Assembly: GCF_000613905.1 (NCBI RefSeq)
Contig: NZ_BAJW01000002.1
Coordinates: forward strand, 40,336 to 104,335
DNA from: Acetobacter persici JCM 25330
GTDB lineage: Bacteria; Pseudomonadota; Alphaproteobacteria; Acetobacterales; Acetobacteraceae
Reading direction: 5' to 3'
Length of the DNA: 64,000 nt
Part shown: positions 27,512 to 36,781 of the stretch, in pieces
How positions within the stretch are numbered: the stretch's first letter is position 1
Layout of the letters: every line of letters begins with the position of its first letter
Translations under genes and position numbers: made by a program
Notes under the pieces: generated by a model
Seen by the model: the letters and a program-made list of their open reading frames with translations, nothing else
Told to the model about the DNA's origin: nothing
Databases searched by the model: none

Positions 27512-27586
27512 TCATAGCCGTCCTTCTCCTGCCGCCATGTTCATCTGATCATCCTGAAACACCACGGGCCAGAACACAGGCTGCAT
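27512..27586 (-). CDS. possible 24-codon leader reading frame upstream of cysT
   Basis: ATG at 27586 is preceded by GGAG at eight bases and runs 24 codons (MQPVFWPVVF at its start). Its TGA overlaps the ATG at 27515, the likely true cysT start, as ATGA. It could be a translationally coupled leader peptide or small protein, or chance. No periplasmic sulfate-binding protein gene is found here, where cysP or sbp would be expected. Confidence 0.3.
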   Translation of the reverse strand: MQPVFWPVVFQDDQMNMAAGEGRL

Positions 27587-27624
27587 ATGCAGCACTCCAT
27601 TCTGACCCGTAATTTACCCTGCTT

Positions 27625-29517
27625 TTAAGAGCGGGCTTTTAACGCGCCTGATAATCTGACGGTTTCTTTGATGAAGGATGCAAGTGTTTTTGTTTCGGAC
27701 TCAACACTTCCGGCGCTGGTTTTCAGATGCAGGGCAGGGCTGACCGGAGCCTCATAGGGTGCATCAATGCCTGTAAAGCCACTGATTTTGCCTGAGCGTG
27801 CCGCAGCATACAGCCCTTTAGGGTCCCGCTGCTCACACGTCGCAAGGTCCGCATCCACAAAAACTTCCGCAAAATCTTCACCCAGAATCTGCCGCGCAAG
27901 GGCACGATCAGAAAGGAGGGGGGAGATCAGTGCCACCAGCACAACCTGCCCGGCATCCCGCAGAATACGGGCGACTTCCGCAGCGCGGCGCACGTTTTCA
28001 GTCCGGTCAGCCTCAGAGAAGCCGAGGTCCTTGCACAGGCCGGCGCGCAGTGTGTCTCCATCCAGCACGGTCACGTCCACACCATCCGCAAACAGAGCAG
28101 ATTCCGTCGCGCGGGCCAGAGTGCTTTTGCCTGAACCAGAAAGGCCGGTCAGCCAGAACACGCCCCCACGATGCCCCTTGGCCCGTGTACGGTCCTGCAC
28201 CGTGACGTCACTTCCCGTCGGGTGAATAAGCTTTTCACCCTGCGCAATGTCCGCCGGGCCTAGAAGGGGTGCGCCACCCACAATCCGCTGCTGCCGGTCC
28301 ACCAGAACGCCACGGCCATCGGCTGTGCCGGGCGTGAAGGGGTCAAACAGAATTGTTTCAGCGGCTGAAAGCGTGATTTCCGCAAAGCCTTCTGCCGGAA
28401 CTTCCTCACCAGCATATTCCGTCAGATCATCCAGATTCACGACGGATTCAATGGAAGTCACAGTCACAGCATGTTCTGCCGTCGCCAGACGCAGATGGAA
28501 GCTCTCACCCACGCGCAGCGGCTCCTGACGCAGCCAGAACAGGCGGGTGCGGATACGCGATGCCGCAACGGGCGGTGTCTCCTGCAGGTGGAGCAAATCA
28601 CCACGATCCGGGATCACATCCGGCTCCAGCGTCACAGCAACAGACTGGCCTGCCGCCGCAGAAATCTGCGGAGCCGTATGCCAGCTTGCAATGGAGGAAA
28701 TTTTTGCGGGTGTTTTCTGGGTGCCGATAATCACCGTATCGCCCACACGCACCCGGCCACGTTCAATGCGGCCCGCCACATAGCGTTTATCATCAAAGCG
28801 ATAAACATCCTGCACAGGCAGGCGCAGAGGCAGTTCCGCGCGGGAGGCCGGTGAGGGGACCTGTACCAGAGCTTCCGTCAGCGTCGGCCCCTTATACCAG
28901 GGCATACGGTCAGACCGGCTGGCAATGTTATCGCCATCCCGCGCGGAGGCCGGAATAAAGAGCGCAGCTTCCAGATCCAACTTTTTCAGCAGTTCAGAGA
29001 CGGATTTTTCTACGGCTTCAACTTTAGCCTGATCGAAATCCAGCAGATCAACCTTGTTCAGCAGAACAAGCACATGCCGGATACCAATCAGATGCAGCAG
29101 CATGGCATGACGGCGTGTCTGCTCACGCGCACCTTCGGCCGCATCCACCACCAGCACAGCAGCTTCCGCATCCGCTGCACCGGTAATCATGTTGCGCAGA
29201 AACTGGCGATGGCCGGGAGCATCCACAATCACATATTCCCGCTTACCCAGCAGGAACGGGATACGGGTTGAGTCAACCGTAACACCCTGATCACGCTCAA
29301 TCTGGAGAGAGTCGAGCAGAAAGCTCCACTCAATCTTCAGACCGCGCTTTTTGGAGGATTCAATAATCTGCGCGACCTTACCATCCTGCAGATTATCCGT
29401 GTCATGCAGCAGGCGGCCAATCAGCGTGGACTTACCGTGGTCAACATGCCCGACAATCACGATCGGCGTTGCTGGCTCCTGAGACAGAGCCAGAGAAGAG
29501 GGAAGAGAAGTCGTCAT
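27625..29517 (-). CDS. cysNC: bifunctional sulfate adenylyltransferase subunit 1 / adenylylsulfate kinase
   Basis: GTP-driven subunit of ATP sulfurylase fused to APS kinase, 630 residues. The CysN part has G1 GHVDHGKST (about 23-31), DAPGH, and NKVD, with elongation-factor-like beta-barrels up to about 430. The CysC part (about 450-630) has P-loop GLSGSGKST, the LDGDTLR substrate motif and [17 protein letters not shown]. Together with CysD it makes APS and then PAPS. It starts 25 bases after cysD and belongs to the cysH-cysD-cysNC run. Confidence 0.95.
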   Translation of the reverse strand: MTTSLPSSLALSQEPATPIVIVGHVDHGKSTLIGRLLHDTDNLQDGKVAQIIESSKKRGLKIEWSFLLDSLQIERDQGVTVDSTRIPFLLGKREYVIVDAPGHRQFLRNMITGAADAEAAVLVVDAAEGAREQTRRHAMLLHLIGIRHVLVLLNKVDLLDFDQAKVEAVEKSVSELLKKLDLEAALFIPASARDGDNIASRSDRMPWYKGPTLTEALVQVPSPASRAELPLRLPVQDVYRFDDKRYVAGRIERGRVRVGDTVIIGTQKTPAKISSIASWHTAPQISAAAGQSVAVTLEPDVIPDRGDLLHLQETPPVAASRIRTRLFWLRQEPLRVGESFHLRLATAEHAVTVTSIESVVNLDDLTEYAGEEVPAEGFAEITLSAAETILFDPFTPGTADGRGVLVDRQQRIVGGAPLLGPADIAQGEKLIHPTGSDVTVQDRTRAKGHRGGVFWLTGLSGSGKSTLARATESALFADGVDVTVLDGDTLRAGLCKDLGFSEADRTENVRRAAEVARILRDAGQVVLVALISPLLSDRALARQILGEDFAEVFVDADLATCEQRDPKGLYAAARSGKISGFTGIDAPYEAPVSPALHLKTSAGSVESETKTLASFIKETVRLSGALKARS

Positions 29518-29542
29518 AATTCTGGTTCCAGTCCGCTAAGGC

Positions 29543-30335
29543 TCAGAGATAACCGGCGACACGCAGCCGCTCGAAGGCATCTTCGGATTCATGATCCATG
29601 GCCCGGCCAGACCGTTCGGACGTACGGGTGGTTTCCAGCTCAGCAATGACCTCGGCCAGCGTGCTGGCATTGCTGTCCACCGGGTTGGTAATGTCCTGAT
29701 CGCCCAGAGAACGATAGCGCTTGCCATTTTTGGCAAAATACAGGTCCACCAGCGGGATCCCCTCGCGCTCAATATAGCGCCAGATATCAATCTCCCGCCA
29801 TGACAGCAGAGGATGCACACGGATATGCATGCCTTCTTCATGCGGGGTGGCATACTGATCCCAGAATTCCGGAGGCTGGTTGCGGATATCCCATTTGTGG
29901 CTGGCCCCACGCGCTGAACACACGTTCCTTGGCGCGGGTACCCTGTTCATCCCGCCGGATACCGGCAATCACGCCCTGCAATTTATGTTTCTCAATCATA
30001 GCCGCGAGGCCTGCCGTTTTACGGGCGGCTGAACGCGCTGCGGGCGGCAGAGACGGGTCCATTTCCTCAACAGGCGGGCAGGTGCCAAGAAGCAGGTCCA
30101 GATCCCATTTTTTGGCGTATTCATCGCGGAATTTATACATTTCCGGAAATTTCTTGCCGGTATCAACATGCATAACAGGGAAGGGAACGCGGCCCAGAAA
30201 AGCCTTCTTGGCCAGCCAGACCATGACGTTCGAATCTTTCCCCAGAGACCACAGCATGGCGAGGGGCTTAAGCTTGCGATAGGCTTCCCGGAGGATGAAG
30301 ACACTCTGTGCCTCGAGCTGATCAAGATGGTCCAT
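29543..30335 (-). pseudogene. cysD: sulfate adenylyltransferase subunit 2, frame broken once
   Basis: Catalytic PP-loop subunit of ATP sulfurylase. Start ATG 30335 gives MDHLDQLEAQSVFILREAYR; the PP-loop is LWSLGKDSNVM, followed by HVDTGKKFPEMY and GIRRDEQGTRAKERVFS. Frame is lost near 29910. One added base gives SA, then an uncertain residue, then GASHKWDIRNQPPEFWDQY and the C-terminal HPLLSWREIDIWRYIEREGI. The restored length (about 264 residues) is smaller than E. coli CysD but normal for alphaproteobacteria. It lies between cysH and cysNC with short gaps. Confidence 0.9.
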
Positions 30336-30384
30336 TTGTCTGGTCAAACCTGTTCTGAGAAAAAGAAGGAAAAGGCCCTGAACA

Positions 30385-31071
30385 TCAGGAGGCCGTGTGT
30401 ATGCCGCATTCTGTCTTGGCCAACCCGGCCCAGCGTCCGGCGCGCGGGTCCGCGGCCTGGCCCACCGGGCGTGTGCAGGGGGCACAGCCAATAGAGAGGT
30501 AGCCTTCCGCAACAAGCGGGTGCGGGGGCAGCCCACGGCGCGCCATTTCCCGCGTAATGTCTTCTGCCTGCCACAGCGCCAGAGGATTCAGGCGAAGCTG
30601 GCCGTCGGGTTTTTCCTCCACAACCGGCAAAGCCGCACGTGTGGAAGCCTGAGAGCGTTTGCGCCCGGTCACCAGAGCCTCATAGGGCAGAGTTGCCGCA
30701 TCCAGCGGCTCAACTTTGCGCAGACGGCAGCACGCGTCCGGATCAAACGCCCATAACTCGCCCGTCGGATCACGCTCCTGCACCTCATGCGCCTCCGGAT
30801 GGATATCAATCACGTTCCGCAACCCAAGAAAGCGTGCCAGGTCTGCCCGGTACGCCAGCGTTTCGGGGAAATGTTTCCCGGTTTCCAAAAACAGCACCGA
30901 CATCTCCGGATCAGCTTCCGCCACGAACGCCAGCAAAAGAGCGGACTCCGCACCGAAAGACGACATAACGCCCACCTTGTTGCCAAGCTGGGCAGATGCC
31001 GCTCTGAGAAGTTTGACAGGGTCCTGAGCCTGAGAGTGCAACAGTGCCAGAACTGACCGGCCGACTGACAT
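30385..31071 (-). CDS. cysH: adenylylsulfate (APS) reductase type CysH
   Basis: Reduces activated sulfate to sulfite with thioredoxin. The 228-residue protein has SSFGAESALLL (PP-loop relative) and the C-terminal KTECGIH with the catalytic cysteine. It also carries the cysteine pair DACCRL (114-115) and CAPC (196-199), which together ligate a 4Fe-4S cluster. That set marks APS-reducing enzymes rather than the cluster-free PAPS reductases. ATG 31071 is used because the longer frame begins with an unrelated cysteine-rich extension. It is the first gene of the sulfate activation operon. Confidence 0.92.
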   Translation of the reverse strand: MSVGRSVLALLHSQAQDPVKLLRAASAQLGNKVGVMSSFGAESALLLAFVAEADPEMSVLFLETGKHFPETLAYRADLARFLGLRNVIDIHPEAHEVQERDPTGELWAFDPDACCRLRKVEPLDAATLPYEALVTGRKRSQASTRAALPVVEEKPDGQLRLNPLALWQAEDITREMARRGLPPHPLVAEGYLSIGCAPCTRPVGQAADPRAGRWAGLAKTECGIHTAS

Positions 31072-32078
31072 TCTGGAATTCCAATAACAACTACATGAAA
31101 TAGTATTTATCAGATATTGCACCTAAACCCACAACCATTCAAGGCCATTCTCCACAGAAGAATTTCGTATTTTGCAGGGAAGCTATTCCACACACACACA
31201 TGGGCTTTGTAGCCGGAAAGCAGACGTATGTCTTTCAGCCCAGCGTTATTTGTCATTTTTGAAACAGAAATGACCATCTGATGCGACGGAACCGCGCTGT
31301 AACTTAAATATTGTCCAGTAATTTCTGCGCGCCACATTGATCTGAGGCAAATCAGGACAGGGCTGGAGAGAGGCCTCGGCGTCTCTCAGACTATTCATCG
31401 CCAAAAACGCCAGCAAGCACTCTCCGGGCCTCTGGGAGCATCTGAGATGCATTTGAGGCTCGCTTTGTAAAAATCTTTCCAAAACAAATCATTATGCCAT
31501 TCATATCGCCCAAATGAGCATATGAAGCGTAGTCAGAGACAGGTCATAACCAGTGGAGCAACGGAGCAACGAGGCTCACGTAGTGCACAACTCCCAGAGT
31601 CGAACAGCCTCCCAATTCCGCTGCCAATCTCATTTAGTTGGCATAATATATCTTATGCGATTTTTGTATTTGCAAGTCACATGGCTGAAACCTCACTGAT
31701 TCCGTTCCTCTTGTCAGACCTCCATCGCCCTCAGATATCTCTGCGCCAGTCTCTAAAAACTCCGCCTTCATGCAAACAAGCGTTTTGGTCAGTTCTTTTC
31801 AACCAGAGGTCTGACACTCCACCCGACCAAACCACATTGGCAAGACCGTGAAACCCTCCAGTAGCCAGAAAAGAGCCAGCGCATCCTGGCTGCCTGAACG
31901 CTGACTGAAATTTTCTCTCGACTGGGATCGTGGTTGCCAGAACCACAACACCACACACCCCTGACGAGCCATCTTCTGTCAGATACTCGCCCAGAAGCCG
32001 CCGCCTGTTCTTCATTATCAGCCTTTACAGCAGACCATTCAGAACCGCGCGGCGGTCTTTCCAAGGCGGCTCTCGTGC
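31072..32078. other. about 1 kb without a supportable gene
   Basis: This gap separates the cysH start from a DUF333 lipoprotein gene. Its first 600 bases are visibly richer in A and T than the flanks. Short frames of 75-109 codons exist on both strands, but none shows a recognisable domain, a good ribosome-binding site or neighbour-like codon use. The part next to 31072 must hold the cysH promoter. The rest may be a decayed insertion; no terminal repeats or transposase motifs are visible. Confidence 0.6.
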
Positions 32079-32360
32079 TTATTTTGCAGGACGCGGATTA
32101 TCCCGGCGGAACAGATCCCATTCATCCATCACCGTGCCATCCGGCAGATGGCAGTAGCCAACCTGCCCTTTAACGGCGTCATGCTGCATGCTCAGTGTGC
32201 CACCTTTTTTGGTGCAGTAGAGCGCTGCGGGATTAGGAATACGGAGCGGACGGACGCTGTTGCGGCTCTGGTCCTGCGTCTGGTGCTCACAGCCTGCCAG
32301 CAGGCCAATGGTACAGACCGCCAGAGCGGCTTGAGTCAGACGGGAAAATTGAAAGGCCAT
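32079..32360 (-). CDS. small lipoprotein with DUF333 domain
   Basis: A 93-residue protein with a lipoprotein signal (MAFQFSRLTQAALAVCTIG then lipobox LLAGC near residue 23). The DUF333 domain follows: NPAALYCTKKGG, VGYCHLPDGTVMDEWDLFRRD. DUF333 proteins include HslJ-neighbour and putative hemolysin-annotated lipoproteins, without a firm function. ATG 32360 is preferred over 32399 because it starts the signal peptide directly. Confidence 0.78.
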   Translation of the reverse strand: MAFQFSRLTQAALAVCTIGLLAGCEHQTQDQSRNSVRPLRIPNPAALYCTKKGGTLSMQHDAVKGQVGYCHLPDGTVMDEWDLFRRDNPRPAK

Positions 32361-32456
32361 AAGACTGGCTCCTGTTTGATTATGCGGGATATTCTTCAAT
32401 ACGAAGCTGGATTTGTCACGCTCTGAGCCAACACAGACAGGCCTTTCTCCTATTTT

Positions 32457-33380
32457 TTATGCTGGCTTCCCTGCCCTCGCTTTCTGAAGGCAAGGTTCCA
32501 GCAATGCGCACAACCAGTCCGCAAAGACCTGTAACCGATGAGAAAAATGCCTGCGATGCTGATAAAGCAGCGTCATGGGCATAGGCTCCGCCTGCCAGTC
32601 TGGCAGAACCTCCACCAGATCTCCCGCCTGCAGATGCTTCTGAACGTCATAGGCCGGAACCTGAATCAGCCCCAGCCCAGCCAGACAACAGGCAATCAGG
32701 GCTTCAGCACTGTTTACCGTCACCCGGCTGGCCATTGCCTGCGTGCAGAGCCTGCCGTTCTCCATCCATTCCCACTCTTCCACCCGCCCGCTGAACGCAG
32801 AAGCGTAGCCCACCGCCAGATGCTGTGACAGGTCATGGGGTGTGGCCGGAACACCGTAACGCGCCAGATAGGAAGGACTAGCGACGTTCATTAAAGTCAG
32901 TTCTCCCACTTTCCTGCCAATCAGGCCCGAATCCTGCAACGGGCCAATACGCAGCACGCAATCAATCCCGTCTTCCACCAGATTAACAGGCCTATCCGTC
33001 ACCCCCAGTTCGATATCAATTTCAGGATAGCGTTCCAGAAAGTCTGGCAAGGCGGGTGCCACAATCAGCCGCCCGATACGCCCCGGCATATCCACCCGCA
33101 AGATACCGCGCGGAGCGGCTTTATCGCGCCGGAACAGCCCCTCTGCTTCCTCAACGTCAGACACCAGCCGGAGGCAGACATCATAAAAAGCCCTGCCGTC
33201 TGCCGTGGTGGTGACTGTACGCGTGGTGCGGGACAACAGCCGCGCCCCTACCCGGCTTTCCAGTGCCTGAATCGCTGTGGAAACGGTAGACCGGGGCATG
33301 TTGAGCGTGTCCGCAGCTCTTGAAAAACTGCCAGAGTCCACAACACGCAGAAAAATACGAAACAGATCAATCCGGTCCAC
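32457..33380 (-). CDS. LysR family transcriptional regulator
   Basis: A 307-residue regulator. The N-terminal winged helix-turn-helix (about 1-60) reads FLRVVDSGSFSRAADTLNM and STVSTAIQALESRVGARLL; the C-terminal effector domain (about 90-295) has the periplasmic-binding fold. It is divergent from the short-chain dehydrogenase gene at 33527, with a shared 146-base intergenic region containing a T-N11-A palindrome. It therefore probably controls that gene and itself. Confidence 0.92.
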   Translation of the reverse strand: MDRIDLFRIFLRVVDSGSFSRAADTLNMPRSTVSTAIQALESRVGARLLSRTTRTVTTTADGRAFYDVCLRLVSDVEEAEGLFRRDKAAPRGILRVDMPGRIGRLIVAPALPDFLERYPEIDIELGVTDRPVNLVEDGIDCVLRIGPLQDSGLIGRKVGELTLMNVASPSYLARYGVPATPHDLSQHLAVGYASAFSGRVEEWEWMENGRLCTQAMASRVTVNSAEALIACCLAGLGLIQVPAYDVQKHLQAGDLVEVLPDWQAEPMPMTLLYQHRRHFSHRLQVFADWLCALLEPCLQKARAGKPA

Positions 33381-33408
33381 AAAACCCTCGGAGCATACGC
33401 CTTATTGT

Positions 33409-33450
33409 TCGTATTATACGACAAGTGTTGTATAAAGATACCACTTTATT
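33409..33450. promoter_or_regulatory. probable LysR-type operator in the divergent promoter
   Basis: TCGTATTATACGA (33409-33421) is a perfect 6-1-6 palindrome and a T-N11-A box. It is followed by TACGACAAGTGTTGTA, a near-palindrome with one mismatch. LysR regulators usually bind two such sites between divergent genes. The local sequence is AT-rich, fitting promoters on both strands. Confidence 0.55.
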
Positions 33451-33526
33451 AAGGAAACCGAGATGATATTTTTTGCTACACGAAAGTCCGCATCCCGCGG
33501 TTCTTTCAACGGAAGGACAACCGGAT

Positions 33527-34300
33527 ATGGCAGACCATACACTTAAAGGAAAAACTGTTCTGATCACGGGAGGCGCCAAAAATCTTGGTGGTCTGATTGC
33601 CCGCGATCTGGCAGCCCACGGCGTGAAGGCTGTGGCCATTCATTACAACAGTGACGCCAGCGCCCCCGATGCGGAAAAAACTCTGGCAGACCTGAAAGCC
33701 GCCGGCGTGCAGGCTGTTGCCCTGCAGGCCGACCTGACAAGCGCCGCTGCCAACAGCAAACTGTTTGCTGACACCATTGCCGCAATCGGCAAACCTGACA
33801 TCGCCATCAATACCGTCGGTAAAGTGCTGAAAAAACCGATTGCCGAGACGTCAGAAGCTGAATTTGATGAGATGTTCGCCATCAATTCCAAAGCCGCCTA
33901 TTTCTTCATTAAGGAAGCCGGGCTGCATCTGAATGATAACGGCAAGATCGTAACGCTCGTGACATCCCTGCTCGGCGCCTACACGCCGTTCTATTCCACC
34001 TATGCAGGCGCCAAAGCACCGGTTGAACATTTTACACGCGCGGCCTCCAAGGAGTTTGGCGCTCGCGGGATTTCAGTCAACGCTATTGGTCCGGGTCCGA
34101 TGGACACACCATTTTTCTACGGTCAGGAAGCCCCTGAGGCCGTGGCCTATCATAAATCCGCAGCAGCCCTGTCCGCCTTTAGCAAAACAGGCCTGACAGA
34201 CATTGAGGATATTGCACCCTTCGTCCGTTTTCTGGTCTCGGAAGGCTGGTGGATGACGGGCCAGACCATTCTGGTCAATGGTGGCTACACCACAAAATAA
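33527..34300 (+). CDS. short-chain dehydrogenase/reductase
   Basis: An NAD(P)-dependent oxidoreductase of 257 residues, classical SDR type: cofactor loop TGGAKNLGG (about 13-21), the catalytic serine in TSLLGAYTPF, Tyr-x3-Lys in YAGAKAP (about 155-161), and a C-terminal GWWMTGQTILVNGG. ATG 33527 gives the normal N-terminus (MADHTLKGKTVLITGG). Substrate unknown; its control by the divergent LysR gene suggests an inducible aldehyde or ketone reduction. Confidence 0.88.
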   Translation: MADHTLKGKTVLITGGAKNLGGLIARDLAAHGVKAVAIHYNSDASAPDAEKTLADLKAAGVQAVALQADLTSAAANSKLFADTIAAIGKPDIAINTVGKVLKKPIAETSEAEFDEMFAINSKAAYFFIKEAGLHLNDNGKIVTLVTSLLGAYTPFYSTYAGAKAPVEHFTRAASKEFGARGISVNAIGPGPMDTPFFYGQEAPEAVAYHKSAAALSAFSKTGLTDIEDIAPFVRFLVSEGWWMTGQTILVNGGYTTK

Positions 34301-34312
34301 CGTGGACGTTCA

Positions 34313-34338
34313 GGAAAGGAGCCTCCGTGTTCCTTTCC
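34313..34338 (+). terminator. hairpin after the SDR gene
   Basis: GGAAAGGA and TCCTTTCC form a perfect 8-bp stem with a ten-base loop, 12 bases after the SDR stop. Only a short pyrimidine stretch follows, so its strength as a terminator is uncertain. Confidence 0.45.
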
Positions 34339-34530
34339 TTCCATGCCCAACAAACTGTTGCGTTTTTTTATCGACTATTTATGAGTAGCGTCAGAAGCAT
34401 CAAGAGTCAGGCCGACGCCTGACACCAACCTGCATCCGTGCAAGGTGGTGCCTTACCTGTTTTGCAGGAAGGGATGTGGCCAGAAGACCGGCAATAACGG
34501 ACCCATGCCACGCGCGTCGTCGCTTTGTCT

Positions 34531-34560
34531 TTTGATCTCAACCGTTTTGAAGAGATCAAA
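34531..34560 (+). promoter_or_regulatory. 9-bp perfect inverted repeat covering the ltaE ribosome-binding site
   Basis: TTTGATCTC (34531-34539) and GAGATCAAA (34552-34560) flank a 12-base spacer; the ATG of ltaE begins one base later (34562). The right arm includes the only plausible ribosome-binding sequence (AAGAGA). As RNA, the hairpin would block initiation; as DNA, it could be an operator. Confidence 0.55.
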
Positions 34561-34561
34561 C

Positions 34562-35602
34562 ATGACACAGATTACCCAACAGTTTGCCAGCGATAACTAT
34601 GCCGGAATCTGCCCGGAAGCACTTGCTGCCATGCAGGACGCCAATCAGGGCTATGTGCCTGCCTATGGTGAAGACCTCTGGACCACCAGAGCCGCCGACG
34701 CCTTCCGCACCCTGTTTGAAAAAGACTGTGATGTTTTTTTTGCCTTTAATGGCACGGCAGCCAACGCGCTGGCTCTGGCCTCTCTCTGCCAGTCCTATAA
34801 CAGTGTGATCTGCTCTGCTCTGGCCCATGTTGAGACGGATGAGTGTGGCGCGCCGGAGTTTTTTTCCAACGGCTCCAAGCTGCTGACAGTCCCCACACAG
34901 GGCGGCAAGCTGACGCCGGAGGCTATCCGCACACTGGCAACGGGCCGGACGGATATTCACTTCCCCAAACCGCGTGCAGTCACCATTACCCAGCCCACGG
35001 AAACCGGGCAGGTTTATACACTGGCGGAAATTCAGGCCATTTCTGCCGTCTGCCGGGATCTCGGCCTGCGCCTGCATATGGATGGTGCCCGTTTTGCCAA
35101 TGCCTGTGCGGCTCTCGGCTGCTCCCCTGCTGAAATGACATGGCAATCCGGCGTGGACGTACTGTGTTTTGGCGGCACCAAAAACGGCATGGCCGTTGGG
35201 GAAGCAATTCTCTTTTTTGACCGCGCACTGGCGGATGGCTTTGACTACCGCTGTAAACAGGCCGGACAACTGGCCTCCAAAATGCGCTTTCTGGCCGCAC
35301 CGTGGGTTGGCATACTGGAAAGCGGCGCATGGCTGCGCAACGGTCAGGCCGCCAACGCGGCAGCAGCGCATCTTGCCAGACAGATTGAACCTCTTGAAGG
35401 GCTGGACCTGATGTTTCCGGCAGAAGCCAACGCGGTCTTTCTGAAGGCCCCGGCATCCTTACTGGATGGCCTTCGGGACAAAGGCTGGCGCTTTTATACA
35501 TTTATCGGAGGGGGCGCACGCTTCATGTTTGCATGGGATGCGGACCTTACGCAGGTCGATGCATTAGCGGCTGATATTAAAAGTCTGCACGCAGCCCTTT
35601 AA
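34562..35602 (+). CDS. ltaE: low-specificity L-threonine aldolase family protein
   Basis: PLP-dependent cleavage of threonine (or allo-threonine) to glycine and acetaldehyde. The 346-residue protein has FAFNGTAANALAL, HVETDECGAPEFF, HMDGARFANACAALGC (aspartate that contacts PLP) and the PLP lysine in CFGGTKNGMAVGEA (near residue 207). ATG 34562 matches the family N-terminus; a longer in-frame start at 34445 would add 39 unrelated residues. An inverted repeat overlaps its ribosome-binding site. Confidence 0.9.
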   Translation: MTQITQQFASDNYAGICPEALAAMQDANQGYVPAYGEDLWTTRAADAFRTLFEKDCDVFFAFNGTAANALALASLCQSYNSVICSALAHVETDECGAPEFFSNGSKLLTVPTQGGKLTPEAIRTLATGRTDIHFPKPRAVTITQPTETGQVYTLAEIQAISAVCRDLGLRLHMDGARFANACAALGCSPAEMTWQSGVDVLCFGGTKNGMAVGEAILFFDRALADGFDYRCKQAGQLASKMRFLAAPWVGILESGAWLRNGQAANAAAAHLARQIEPLEGLDLMFPAEANAVFLKAPASLLDGLRDKGWRFYTFIGGGARFMFAWDADLTQVDALAADIKSLHAAL

Positions 35603-35734
35603 CGCTCAGTCCTTTTTGTTATGACCCGAAATGAAATTTCAATCGGCCAGTCCCTGCCCTTCGCAAGGCTGGCCTTGCCGCCGCAAACCGGATATGTTCA
35701 GTCCACTTTTCACTTAAAATCTGGTTCCTAACGC

Positions 35735-36736
35735 ATGCCTGACGGTTCTTCTCCTGTAACGCGTTCCTCCTCGGCCTCCCTGCCGGAAATCCGCCATGAC
35801 TGGACGGTGCCGGAAATTCAGGCTCTGCTGGACCTCCCGTTTCCGGAGCTGATGTTCCGCGCTCAGGCCACGCACCGGGCGCATTTTGACCCTACGGAAA
35901 TGCAGATTTCCACCCTGCTTTCCATCAAGACAGGCGGCTGCCCCGAAGACTGCGCCTACTGCCCGCAAAGCGCCCTGCACGAAAAAAGTGTGAAGGCCGA
36001 ACGCCTGATGGCCGTGGATGCTGTGCTGACGGAAGCCCGCAAGGCGAAAGACGCCGGAGCCAGCCGCTTCTGCATGGGGGCCGCCTGGCGCTCCCCCAAA
36101 GATCATGATCTGGAAACCGTCTGCGCCATGATTGAGGGCGTCAAGGGGCTGGGGCTGGAAACCTGCGTGACGCTGGGGATGCTTGATGCCGGACAGGCGG
36201 GCAGACTGCGGGACGCCGGGCTGGACTACTACAACCATAATCTGGATACCTCTCCCGAATATTATGGCGATATCATCACCACGCGCACCTATCAGGACCG
36301 GCTGGATACGCTGTCCAACGTGCGGGATGCGGGCATCAATGTCTGCTGCGGCGGCATTGTCGGCATGGGTGAAAACGAGACTGACCGCGCAGGGCTGATT
36401 GCCGCCCTCGCCTCCCTGCCCGCGCACCCAGAAAGCGTTCCGATCAACCTGCTGGTCCGCGTTAAAGGCACCCCGCTGGGCGAGTCTGAGGCCGTTGACC
36501 CGCTGGATTTTGTCCGCATGATTGCCGCAGCACGCATCACCATGCCCAAAAGCCGGGTACGTCTGGCTGCGGGCCGTGAGGATATGAGTGATGAAACACA
36601 GATCCTGTGCTTCCTTGCTGGTGCCAACTCCATTTTCTATGGCGAACGCCTGCTGACGACGCCTAACCCTCAGGCGTCACGGGATCGCACGCTTCTGGAC
36701 AAGCTGGGAATGCACACGACGGGCATTTCCGTTTAA
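35735..36736 (+). CDS. bioB: biotin synthase
   Basis: Radical SAM enzyme that inserts sulfur into dethiobiotin. The SAM-cluster motif CPEDCAYC is near residues 68-75, followed by [25 protein letters not shown] and [10 protein letters not shown]. The C-terminal cluster arginine is in RLAAGRE. At 333 residues it has the family length. No other bio gene is adjacent and no biotin operator (BirA- or BioR-type) is obvious in the 132 bases upstream. Confidence 0.96.
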   Translation: MPDGSSPVTRSSSASLPEIRHDWTVPEIQALLDLPFPELMFRAQATHRAHFDPTEMQISTLLSIKTGGCPEDCAYCPQSALHEKSVKAERLMAVDAVLTEARKAKDAGASRFCMGAAWRSPKDHDLETVCAMIEGVKGLGLETCVTLGMLDAGQAGRLRDAGLDYYNHNLDTSPEYYGDIITTRTYQDRLDTLSNVRDAGINVCCGGIVGMGENETDRAGLIAALASLPAHPESVPINLLVRVKGTPLGESEAVDPLDFVRMIAAARITMPKSRVRLAAGREDMSDETQILCFLAGANSIFYGERLLTTPNPQASRDRTLLDKLGMHTTGISV

Positions 36737-36781
36737 AATGTTTCTTGCATTCCTTGCCTGACCTGCGTCAGGAGTTGCCGC

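Noticed and set aside
31590..31620. A tRNA-like GTTCGACTC sequence on the minus strand, considered as a tRNA or attachment site
   Set aside because: The flanking bases do not form a T stem and no acceptor, D or anticodon arms can be drawn.
31522..32064. Frames of 94-109 codons in the gap between cysH and the DUF333 gene
   Set aside because: They overlap one another on both strands, have no ribosome-binding site, no domain and inconsistent codon use; recorded as a gap instead.
36737..36781. A preQ1 riboswitch before queE
   Set aside because: The 45-base gap after bioB is short and I see no recognisable preQ1 aptamer in it.
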